Source of the DNA: Aurantiochytrium sp. KH105
Lineage: Eukaryota > Sar > Bigyra > Thraustochytrida > Thraustochytriidae
Assembly (NCBI GenBank): GCA_003116975.1
Contig: BGKB01000182.1
Coordinates: 1-64,000 of the forward strand
Direction: 5' to 3'
DNA: 64,000 nt
In this document: piece after piece, positions 24,947 to 34,083 of the stretch
Layout of the letters: each line of letters starts with the position of its first letter
Numbering within the stretch: the first letter of the stretch is position 1
Notes under the pieces: generated by a model
Told to the model about the DNA's origin: nothing
The model's input: only the letters and a program-made list of their open reading frames with translations
Database searches by the model: none
Translations under genes and position numbers: made by a program

Positions 24947-27900
24947 ATGGAGGCAAGCGAGACCGCTCCGCGGCCGCTGGTGCTGGTGCTGAATGCAGAG
25001 CCCGCGACGAGGTTTGAAGAGGAGGTGGAGAACAGCCCCGCGGCCGTGCAGGACCTCTGCAAAGACGGTAGGATCGACGCAGAGGCGCTGCCGCAACTCC
25101 TCCGCGTGTGGTGGATGCGTGGCGAGAATGAAGGGGGTCTCCAGGACGTCGCAGGCCTCAGAAAGGAGTACAAAGCGAATGGTGATACTGTGGAAGGTCT
25201 CGAGTTTTTCGCCTACTCGCTCGTCGAGATCGCTACAGACCCGGACAGCCACCTCCTATCCGCTGCTGAAGCTGCTGACGAAGCTGGGATTGAAGTCCAC
25301 GAGGACATCGAGTATGTGCGTGAAGTTCTTCGAGATCTCGCCGCAAAGAAGCTGTCGCGTCAGAACAGGAATTTGTTTAAAAACCTTCGGCAAACAGCCA
25401 AGAGAGAGAAACGCAAGAATAAAGGAGCATACGCCGAAGTATTTGAAGACTCGGATGACGTCGAGAACGATCTTCTTTCTGCGATTCAAAAAACTGACAA
25501 CGGTCGATTTCGCGTGATCGCCATTCGCGAGGCGGAAGGTGGCAGCATTATCAGCCTTTTGCTCGTACTGGGATCATCCAAGGTTTCCCTTGCAAAGCAA
25601 CTCCTCCAGAAGGGTCTCGAGAGCCAAGAAGATGATGTCATTGCTAACGAGGACGAAGATGACACAGACTTGCTTGGCGTGGACGTACCTGTGCAGGTGT
25701 CCTTTGTCATCAACGAGTCAAGCATGGTCGGCAAACAACAAGGCGAATTGGAGCTTACTATGCCGCCATTTCCTGGCAATTCTGATGAGCGTGCAGCTCT
25801 TGCCCAAGAAATCCTTACAAGAGATGACGATGCTTTGCTGAGCGCGCGCAAATCAAGGGCTTGGGAACAGCTCACTCACGCCTTGGCCAGCTTTGGACTC
25901 AAACTTCGCGAGCGCCAAGACAAGCGCATCACCATGGAGCTCGATCAGACCAGAGACTCCAAGCTCAAAGACGATGAGAAGCCTGTGTTCCTTAGTGTGC
26001 ACATTGCCATTCCAGATGAAGCGATTGAGCGTGACGATCTGCCTGAACAAGAAGCAGGGTCAGCTCAACCCGACGTTGCTCATCCAGAGCAGCGCCGAAT
26101 CGCCGAAAAGCTGTTCGAGAGAGCCAAAGAAGTGGTTCTGTCCTCAAAAGACGCATCGTGGGCATCTCAATTCGACAGAGTTTCTTTTGTAGTGCTCACG
26201 CCCAACTTTAACTCTCTCCAAACGCAAACCTCAGATCGAGTTACGCGCGCAAACCTCGAAGGGGGTCTTATACTTAAGCACACAAAAGTCCCACACAAAG
26301 TTATGTCAGACCACCGAAAATGGATGGTCAAAGAGGCCTCGACCCCAAAAACGCTCCTTGTCATCATCGCTGACGAGTGCCACTATGGACCAACGCAGGA
26401 AGGCGCACACAACTGGCTTCTCAACAACTCCGAACTTGAGGGAATAAATGTACTTCGTCTTCTCGTTTCGGCAACACCTCAAAACGTGCTCACAAGCAAA
26501 TCGCGTATCGATGAGGCTAACGTGATCTGCTGGTTCGAAGAGACTTCGCTGTATCGGAGCATGGACTACTATGTAGAGACCGCTACCTGGGCTGTGCCAG
26601 AGTGCATTCAGCCTCTCAAACTCGTACATGGCAACGAAACCTACAGCCTTGATCCTCGTATGAAGACGGAGAGAGGACTTCCATTTCGCTATCCCATGCA
26701 CGAGTACAAAGCCTTTTGCGAGGTCCTTGACGAGGAGTTGCGAAAAATCTTGCCCAAGGAAGCCAAGGAGAAGATGAATAAGACTGCAAAGTTCTTTAGT
26801 GCTATATCGGGAAAAGAACATGTGCAGATCCAAATGCCAAAGGATGTCAAGATTCAGGCGGAAGGGTATGAAAAAGAGTCTGGTCTTCTTTATTGGCTCG
26901 GATTCTCCAAGGACAAAGAGAAGATCGACAAGCTTCAGGAGAAGATCGACAAACGCACGACGTGCATAAAGTTGCTCGCCTCAGGTATTCCTCTTCTGTG
27001 TGACACTGCGAATGAAAACGCGGTGGACTGCCTTCCGCGTCGTCGACAACGGGTGCTCAAGGACGACGCCTTTGATGAAGTTCGGCGACTCGTCGAGAAC
27101 AATTATGGTAAGCGTACAGACGCGCGGCGCAAAGAAGAAGTTAATAGGGTCGCGCCGTCAACACCTCTCTTCGACGGTCACATCATCCTTGCGGACTACC
27201 TTCTTTCGCTCACATACCTGGCAGTTTACCGTGTCGCCCATGACGACCTTTGGAAGATTGACCAGAATCGCACAAGCATATTCGCGCCCCTCAATGAAGC
27301 TGACATCGGCTCGCGTGCGACCAATGAAGAAATGCTCGAACGATTTGCAACTCACCTAGGCTTTGCCGAGAAGCTTGGGCGCCAAAAGAACGAGAGAAAG
27401 GACGTCGGCAGATTCTTCATAGCAGGCGGCGTTGAGAAAGCTTCCGTGCAGCATGTCCTCGATGTTCTTCTCACGGCGACTTTAGAAGCCGCCTGGAACC
27501 AAATGGCTGAAGCGGACTATAAAGTGCTTAACAAACGCTTTGGAGAGGAGTGGACAAAACGAATGGAGAAGCTAAGGGAAAAAAAGGTTCGCAATACTCC
27601 CGATCATTGGCAAGTCGGTTGGGAATTTGTACTGTCAGAAAAGATGGCTGGCAATTTGGAAGATCTAAACGAGCAGCAGGGCAACCTCTCGCAGGCATGG
27701 TACAACGAGACAGACCGTCTCTTGCACGACCTGCTCGACGTTCATCCCAAGTACCGCACAGGCCGCATGGCCGTCATTCGCGTCTATGAAACTGATGAGA
27801 ACCTCTCCATTCAAGATTGCCTGCGCAGCGCCCTCATTAAACTCGGCCTCACGCACAATGACCATGGCGGCCTGCTCAGCGTTGTGGCCGACGTTGGCGG

Positions 27901-30900
27901 GAGTGACGGCAAGAAGGGGAATACCAACGAGCAGCAAAGGCCCGGACGACGGGCGACAAGCTTGTTCACTCAAATCGAGTCCTGGGTGCTGGACAGAGAC
28001 CTCCGGCACCCAAGCAAACAGAAGAGCAATCCAGACGCGCATGAAACTTTGAAAGATCGCGTCAATCGATCTTTTGCGGAGGCGAAGGCTCGAGAAATGC
28101 TCGAAGCGCAAAAGAAACAAGCCAAACCGAGAAACGTACAAAGAACTGCAAAGTATGAGGACCTGGAGAATCTGCCGACCATTGTCATTTTGTGCGAAAA
28201 GGGCCGCATGGGGGATACCTTTCCGCACACATTCCGCTTCCTAGATATTCGTCTGCGCTCATCACCAACATACTCCACCTTTGTTCAAGAATTTGGACGC
28301 GTGTGCCGTTATCCAGGGCTTGACGACAGCAAGGTAAAGGGCATCACCATCAAGAAGGGCCCGGAATCCACTGATGGGGTGGATAAGTCCGAGCTTCGAA
28401 GTCAGCTGGACTTTTTCTTTCGGGAGAGTGATGTTAAAGATTACTTTGCCAAGGGTGGCAGCTTCGCGGTGCTGGATCCGGGCAATGAGGTCCGCTTCCA
28501 TGCCGACTCAGAATTTCAATTCAGGTCGAGGCTTGAAACAGCTCTTTGTCCGAGCAGCTCTTCGAGGGCTCGATTCGGGATGTGGAAAGCCAAGCGGTAC
28601 GTGCACGTGCTGCCGACAGTTTTGATGAATGCAGAGCGCTTCGGCGCGCAGCTGCAAAAGGCAGTCGAGCACAAGTATCGTGATGTGCATGGCCTTCAGC
28701 GCATCGATCAGTGCATTCCAGGGCCACTTGACCTCTACGTCTCTAGCGACCGAAGCCGTTCCACAAAGAATGCGCATCCGAAGTTGATCCGCGTTGAGAA
28801 CGGATCGACAAAGGTGATAAATCCGCTCCACGATCATGGAGCTTATCGTGCACAGCAGCCCCAATCGGGTGCCAATGAGCGGTCCTCTAAATCATCCAAG
28901 AGTCGCCAGCCGCATTATGACTGGGCCCAAGATGGTGAAAAGGACCCTCGTAGACTTTTACTTGTCGCACAATGCCAGCAAGGCAAGACCGGAACATACC
29001 TTCATTTCATCAAGCTCCTCAAAGATCACATAGAAGTCGCTATTCCCGCTCCGCCCAAGCCCTTGCCACCTGTCACGCGAGCTAGCTGGTCGCTCCCATA
29101 TTGGAGAAATTTGATCATTGGATCCCGTCCTCTTGGCTTTCCGTCCATGAGGAACGATTATGACAAGCCCAAGACCGGACAATACCACGAGGCCGTGATG
29201 CGGCAGCGCCTCCTTCTTCTCGCACTTGCCGGGGAGCAAGGCGAATCGTGGTCAGACTTCTACATTATGAAACTTCTTGTCGAAGATTGCGAGGCGATAC
29301 AGTCAAAAGCAGGCAAGGAGGTGCTCAAAGATCTCGAGAAATTTATCGGAAAAAAGGAAGCTCCTATCACAACCGACCACACAGATACCGAACTCGCATT
29401 CCGCTGCGTCAATTTTGATGACAGGTTCAGTAATTCTGAGTGGAAGACCAGCTTTCAGGAGATCTGGGATGGTCATGAAGCTAAAGCTATGCTTTTTAGT
29501 GCGCTTCGTAAAAGTTCATTGGGACAGTCGCAGGATGCTTCTGTATCTCAGCGTCTGCGCGCCGCGCAAGCCTATGTGCAGAATCGCCTTTGGGACGCCG
29601 GAGCCCGAGGACGTGATCGCAAGGCTCTCAACTCGATCTCGCGGGAAAACATGGAGCGAGTGACCTTTTCAACGCCCCAACAACGTGCGTATTCACGCGT
29701 TGCTGCAAAGTCAATCTCGCGCAACTTCGACGAAAAGTATTGCCAGAAGCAGCATGAGGTTCACAACATTGAGCTCGTCGCTGAGGGCGTGAGTCTCTCC
29801 GCTCCGTATTCTGGTTTTCAAGGCTTGTCCGTCTTTGCAGATGCGGATAGCGTGCAAGTGTACCTTGATGCAAAGTCGAAACGCGTCCCGCTCTTTGATG
29901 TGAGCCATGTTCCTAAGCCGGCGAGTAAAGTACCCAAGACAGTGAGCAAAGTATCCGAGACGCTGCGTATGAGCGCGCGAGAGGAGGCAAAAGACGTGCG
30001 TTGGGTATTTGTTCCCTCATATAATCGTGCCGGTGTTGCTCTTCTAAATTACGAGAAAGCGATACCAGAACCTGACGAAAAAAACAATCAGGGCAAACGC
30101 ACAGTGGTTTGCATTGTTGTGAGAAGTGGCCAACAATTCAAAGACTACGTCGCTAACTATGGGTCGGCGCATCTTGTGCTTGGTCTGCCGCCGAAAATGC
30201 CTTCCAAGATGGATCGTACAAAGTTCGTGACTGCAGAACAGGGTGGCATCGGATATGCACGACTCTTTATTCAGCTCGCAGCTTCCGAGCTTGGCCTCCC
30301 ATGGGTTTGGATCTTAGACGACAACGTTGATGTGTGCTACGAGCGAAGGCTTATGGACGATCTACCAAGTAACCCGCCGAAAGCACCGCCAGACCCTTGT
30401 ACATTTGTCACCGTGATGACTGGAGTAGAGCACATCGTTCAAAACGAAAAAGAAACGATTCAATTGACAGGTGACGAGAAGCAAATGCAGGTGCGGAGGT
30501 CAAAACGGCCTAGCATCCGCAGGGGCCCAGCACCCGAGGTCAGTACCCTCCCAGTCCGTTCCAAAGGGGAGCTCACAGGCGGAGCAGGTCAGTATGGGCT
30601 GATTGGCATTCGGCGTGATGCTCAAGCCCGGCTAAAGGATCCCAAGGCTCCATTTCTTGTCACCTATTCTGTGTACTCGTTCATTCTCTTGAATGTGGAT
30701 AGCACGGTGCGAGCCGGCGTGTATTTTCCTGTGAAAACGTTTTGGGAAGACGTCGAGTTTAACCACCTCGTGGATGAGGCCGGTCTCGTTTGCCTCAAAG
30801 TGAATCGTTTCTATCATCACAAGAAAAATCTCAAGCTGGGAACACGAAGCGGACCCGCACGTGACTCTCTCAGTGAAGCGCCTGCGCACTTTACGCACCT

Positions 30901-33385
30901 GAAGGAAGCGTTAGTACACTTCCGAGATACATATGGTGGTCTCGCGCCGGGCCAGCTGCTTTCAAGTCAGCTACGCGCAAGTTTTCCGCCCTCGCATCGC
31001 TGGGCAGCCATTGTTCGAGAGTGGGTTGCACGAGAAGGCTCTTGCGAGGGTGCAGCAAAGATTCCAGTGTACTTTTTGGAGGCGGCTTCGGACAGCGCGA
31101 TCAATAGAATCGCCCTGCATGTCCCCGCGTCGACCACGAGCTCTCTTTTTGTTATTCGGTGCGACGACCTTCGCGCGTTTGGTGAGCTCGAGGAGGGTAA
31201 CGAGACCATAACCCTGAAGAATCGTCCGAACTGCACTTTTCGCATCTATCGCGAGGCGGACATTGATGACCCTTTTGCTACAAAGTTGTTCTATGCAGGG
31301 ACCGTGCCACCTGCAATTGCCCTGCAAAGCTCTCGGGAAGTAAAAGTTGTCTCGCCTAACGACGACGACGACGACAATACCGACAACAGTGGCGATGACG
31401 AGGATGACAAGAGCGGCGGTAAAAGCGCTCACGGCGATTCTGAAATTCCGCATACAGGGCATGACCGCTCGAGTGTTTCCCCCTCCACAAGCCCTTTTGG
31501 TCGCGCCGGAGACTTGGAGCGAGCCAAGAAACGCCCCAACAGTGCCACAGACCTGGCCTCAACATCTAACGCGTCTGCGACCAAGAGCCTAAAGTCCGCG
31601 CATATTGAGACTGCTCTCGAATGTGACGGGGAGGGCAAGAAGTTGGAAGTTGTGAATTCGCCTAGCCTGTCCTCACCAACTCCCTCCAAGTTATCAGCCT
31701 CTTCAACGGCCCAAATAAACGTGTCCTCGGACGACAACCCACCCGTTGAGTTGGACTTTGGCAAGAAGCGTGTGCGCCCCGACGCCAATGCTGACCTCGA
31801 GCATGCCCCCAAGCACGTGAATGTGGAGAACGACGACGAACACGGCAATGTGAGCACAATACCCAAGAGGCCTCGTCTCGATATCAAGCGCACTTCCAGC
31901 AAAGACGAAGGGGCAACCCGTTTCACCGACGACGGTCGCTCTCTCTGCATCGGCCAGGACGTGCACCCCAAGACCAATAAACGGATTGACTGCACTAACA
32001 TTGCCGTTCGTGGCGGCCCCCTCTGCGGCAAGCACTCCATGGCCGCAGGCAGGAAGGCTACCTGCGCCATTATTATCAACACCGAGACCAACGAGTGCTG
32101 TGGGCAGCCCTCAGCCCAGAACGCGCCCGGCTACTGCAACAAACACATCCCTCCCGCCATCAAATTTAAGCATAACGACCCCCGCAACAAGCTTTGCAAG
32201 CGCGTCGAATACTACTACACTGCAACACTTAAGCCTGTGCAGGATAGAGATGAAATCAAGCGTCTTGATGCCGACTGGAGCCTCGTGCAGGGTGGTGACA
32301 AAGCTCTTGCGCACTTCAAAAACGCCAGCGAGAGTCCGAAGTACACCTTCGTCTTCACTTGCAACGCAAATAAGGAAAAGGAAACATCCTTTTGCAAAGA
32401 GCACAGGAAAAAGTACGACGTCTGTGCCGTGGACAACTGCCGGGCCGTCTGCTACAAGTACTATAATTGCTGCAAGGACTGTCTTGAGAAGAAGAAGCTT
32501 GCAGTCGCCGGCAAGCAGCTTATCAGGCTCAAACCCGAAAACATTCCACGCGACTATCGTGACGGACACCCCTCCGCCAAGACTCGCAAAAGCATCATAA
32601 ACAGCATTACCAAGAACGCACGATTCCTCTCCCCGAAGGACTGCATTGTTGACCCCAGCGAGATCGACCCGTCCCTCTTTGCTAAAGATGTTGAGAAAGA
32701 TGAGGAAGGCGAAGACGAGCACGAGGAAGGCGAAACCAACTCTTCGGATCGCCTAGCATTCGAACCACAAGAGGCTGAGAAAACAAAGCTCAATTCGCCA
32801 AGTCCGAGCTCAGCTCAGTTCGTCATTGACCTGTCAAGTCCACTCGCCGATTCTTCGTCTGAGGCAGAGTCTGAGGTAGACGATAGCAAAACCTCAACTC
32901 CCAAAGCAGCAAAATCAACCACGTCTCAAGGATCCTCCGAGCATGGCGTGGTAACCCTGTCAAACTCATCGTCATCCTCGAGTGATGACAAGTCGAGGTT
33001 GTCTTCTCAGACAAGCGCAGGGGGTGCTCCAGTAACACCCAAATCCATCGAGAAACGTACGCAGAAGCCAAAGTCCGGGGGCAGAAGAAAGTTTTCTTCT
33101 GTGCCTCTTTCGGCAGCCATGAAAGTCAAGACTAAGAAGAAAATCCAACATCTGGAGACAAAGTATGCATCTGACGGAAATCCTCCTCGTGAGTTCTATC
33201 AGGAGCTACTTGCCCATGTCACTTCGTGCAAAACTAGCCAAGACATCTTCGACTGGATCACTATCAAAAAGGCACAGTCATTCATCAACTCTGATGAGCA
33301 AACAGATGAGCGCATCGACAAATGCCAAAGCGGCCTTGCAAGGCTTCGTAAGACTCTGCGCCGCGAAATCTATGGTGGCGCATGA
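24947..33385 (+). CDS. Giant A: permuted SF2 helicase plus glycosyltransferase (GREB1-like)
   Basis: About 2812 residues in one frame. The start is chosen by alignment with giants B and C; an upstream in-frame ATG at 24833 adds 38 low-complexity residues. In order: a conserved N-terminal domain (PLVLVLNAE...), motif Ia-like LTPNFNSLQ, DECH at 476-479, SAT at 508-510, EKGRMGDTFP, motif VI QEFGRVCR at 1114-1121, and only then the P-loop CQQGKTG (Lys1347). The helicase is therefore circularly permuted. A GT-A-like domain follows with PSYNRAG, DDNVD at 1791-1795 and WEDVEFNHL near 1934. Next are the LRR-shared domain (about 2040-2130), an acidic/Ser linker, a Cys/His-rich region (about 2330-2530) and a C-terminal helical domain also found in giant C. 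The GREB1/TAGT relationship is my recognition of the architecture. Nuclear action is inferred. A polyadenylation signal AATAAA lies at 33432. Confidence 0.75.
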   Translation: MEASETAPRPLVLVLNAEPATRFEEEVENSPAAVQDLCKDGRIDAEALPQLLRVWWMRGENEGGLQDVAGLRKEYKANGDTVEGLEFFAYSLVEIATDPDSHLLSAAEAADEAGIEVHEDIEYVREVLRDLAAKKLSRQNRNLFKNLRQTAKREKRKNKGAYAEVFEDSDDVENDLLSAIQKTDNGRFRVIAIREAEGGSIISLLLVLGSSKVSLAKQLLQKGLESQEDDVIANEDEDDTDLLGVDVPVQVSFVINESSMVGKQQGELELTMPPFPGNSDERAALAQEILTRDDDALLSARKSRAWEQLTHALASFGLKLRERQDKRITMELDQTRDSKLKDDEKPVFLSVHIAIPDEAIERDDLPEQEAGSAQPDVAHPEQRRIAEKLFERAKEVVLSSKDASWASQFDRVSFVVLTPNFNSLQTQTSDRVTRANLEGGLILKHTKVPHKVMSDHRKWMVKEASTPKTLLVIIADECHYGPTQEGAHNWLLNNSELEGINVLRLLVSATPQNVLTSKSRIDEANVICWFEETSLYRSMDYYVETATWAVPECIQPLKLVHGNETYSLDPRMKTERGLPFRYPMHEYKAFCEVLDEELRKILPKEAKEKMNKTAKFFSAISGKEHVQIQMPKDVKIQAEGYEKESGLLYWLGFSKDKEKIDKLQEKIDKRTTCIKLLASGIPLLCDTANENAVDCLPRRRQRVLKDDAFDEVRRLVENNYGKRTDARRKEEVNRVAPSTPLFDGHIILADYLLSLTYLAVYRVAHDDLWKIDQNRTSIFAPLNEADIGSRATNEEMLERFATHLGFAEKLGRQKNERKDVGRFFIAGGVEKASVQHVLDVLLTATLEAAWNQMAEADYKVLNKRFGEEWTKRMEKLREKKVRNTPDHWQVGWEFVLSEKMAGNLEDLNEQQGNLSQAWYNETDRLLHDLLDVHPKYRTGRMAVIRVYETDENLSIQDCLRSALIKLGLTHNDHGGLLSVVADVGGSDGKKGNTNEQQRPGRRATSLFTQIESWVLDRDLRHPSKQKSNPDAHETLKDRVNRSFAEAKAREMLEAQKKQAKPRNVQRTAKYEDLENLPTIVILCEKGRMGDTFPHTFRFLDIRLRSSPTYSTFVQEFGRVCRYPGLDDSKVKGITIKKGPESTDGVDKSELRSQLDFFFRESDVKDYFAKGGSFAVLDPGNEVRFHADSEFQFRSRLETALCPSSSSRARFGMWKAKRYVHVLPTVLMNAERFGAQLQKAVEHKYRDVHGLQRIDQCIPGPLDLYVSSDRSRSTKNAHPKLIRVENGSTKVINPLHDHGAYRAQQPQSGANERSSKSSKSRQPHYDWAQDGEKDPRRLLLVAQCQQGKTGTYLHFIKLLKDHIEVAIPAPPKPLPPVTRASWSLPYWRNLIIGSRPLGFPSMRNDYDKPKTGQYHEAVMRQRLLLLALAGEQGESWSDFYIMKLLVEDCEAIQSKAGKEVLKDLEKFIGKKEAPITTDHTDTELAFRCVNFDDRFSNSEWKTSFQEIWDGHEAKAMLFSALRKSSLGQSQDASVSQRLRAAQAYVQNRLWDAGARGRDRKALNSISRENMERVTFSTPQQRAYSRVAAKSISRNFDEKYCQKQHEVHNIELVAEGVSLSAPYSGFQGLSVFADADSVQVYLDAKSKRVPLFDVSHVPKPASKVPKTVSKVSETLRMSAREEAKDVRWVFVPSYNRAGVALLNYEKAIPEPDEKNNQGKRTVVCIVVRSGQQFKDYVANYGSAHLVLGLPPKMPSKMDRTKFVTAEQGGIGYARLFIQLAASELGLPWVWILDDNVDVCYERRLMDDLPSNPPKAPPDPCTFVTVMTGVEHIVQNEKETIQLTGDEKQMQVRRSKRPSIRRGPAPEVSTLPVRSKGELTGGAGQYGLIGIRRDAQARLKDPKAPFLVTYSVYSFILLNVDSTVRAGVYFPVKTFWEDVEFNHLVDEAGLVCLKVNRFYHHKKNLKLGTRSGPARDSLSEAPAHFTHLKEALVHFRDTYGGLAPGQLLSSQLRASFPPSHRWAAIVREWVAREGSCEGAAKIPVYFLEAASDSAINRIALHVPASTTSSLFVIRCDDLRAFGELEEGNETITLKNRPNCTFRIYREADIDDPFATKLFYAGTVPPAIALQSSREVKVVSPNDDDDDNTDNSGDDEDDKSGGKSAHGDSEIPHTGHDRSSVSPSTSPFGRAGDLERAKKRPNSATDLASTSNASATKSLKSAHIETALECDGEGKKLEVVNSPSLSSPTPSKLSASSTAQINVSSDDNPPVELDFGKKRVRPDANADLEHAPKHVNVENDDEHGNVSTIPKRPRLDIKRTSSKDEGATRFTDDGRSLCIGQDVHPKTNKRIDCTNIAVRGGPLCGKHSMAAGRKATCAIIINTETNECCGQPSAQNAPGYCNKHIPPAIKFKHNDPRNKLCKRVEYYYTATLKPVQDRDEIKRLDADWSLVQGGDKALAHFKNASESPKYTFVFTCNANKEKETSFCKEHRKKYDVCAVDNCRAVCYKYYNCCKDCLEKKKLAVAGKQLIRLKPENIPRDYRDGHPSAKTRKSIINSITKNARFLSPKDCIVDPSEIDPSLFAKDVEKDEEGEDEHEEGETNSSDRLAFEPQEAEKTKLNSPSPSSAQFVIDLSSPLADSSSEAESEVDDSKTSTPKAAKSTTSQGSSEHGVVTLSNSSSSSSDDKSRLSSQTSAGGAPVTPKSIEKRTQKPKSGGRRKFSSVPLSAAMKVKTKKKIQHLETKYASDGNPPREFYQELLAHVTSCKTSQDIFDWITIKKAQSFINSDEQTDERIDKCQSGLARLRKTLRREIYGGA

Positions 33386-34083
33386 GTACAGAGCCCATTT
33401 TCTCTCGTCTCGCTCGTTCTCTTTCGTACGAAATAAACCTTTCAAACAAACCTGATAAATGCAATGCAATTCATATGTCCCGAACCGGTATACAAGCTCA
33501 GAAAGCCAGTCTGGGACACAGAGCTAGGCCGGTCACCATGGTCAGTCTTGGCTCAGAGAGCCAGTCAATCACGCGCGGGGCAAAGGCTTTTTCGCATGTT
33601 CGGCATGCCGGGCGCGTGGCGATAAGGACACGATCCCTTGCTCCTGCCCACCTGCCAAAGCATGCACGCAACCTCGCCTCGTCTCTTCTTCCCGCCTTAC
33701 TCCCTGCCGCTAGGCGCAGCCGCCCACCTCCTCGCCTCGGCCACCTGTCGTTGCGTTCACATAAATCTATCTATCTTCAGAGCCAGCCAGCCAGCCCTCA
33801 CTCACCTCCTCTGGCTGCTGCGCGCGGCCCCGCAGCTTGAATTTTCGAGCCTGCCTCCGGCCCGGGTGGGTGCCCGCATTTGCCCGCACTTCCCCCCACT
33901 TTTCCGCAGTACCTCCGGGCGAGGAGAGGAAAAATCGTGACACGACGCCGCCGCCGCGGCGACGGACGAAGACGCGAAGAAAGATCCCTTCGCGAAGACC
34001 GTCGCGATGGCGAACTCGGATTGACTGTGAAGGCGACGAGCAGAACCCGAACGAGCGCGGGGAGGGTCGCGCGGGCGGCGGCG
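33386..34083. other. Spacer between giants A and B
   Basis: It contains the giant A 3' UTR with AATAAA at 33432-33437 and the giant B 5' flank. The giant B frame stays open upstream to 33880 but is Arg-rich and not conserved with A or C. CCAGCCAGCC and CATCTAT-type short repeats lie near 33766-33800. A TGACACGA element lies at 33938, similar in distance to the TGACGT elements of A and C but weak. Confidence 0.5.
33432..33437 (+). terminator. Polyadenylation signal of giant A
   Basis: AATAAA lies 47 bp downstream of the giant A stop codon. Confidence 0.5.
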
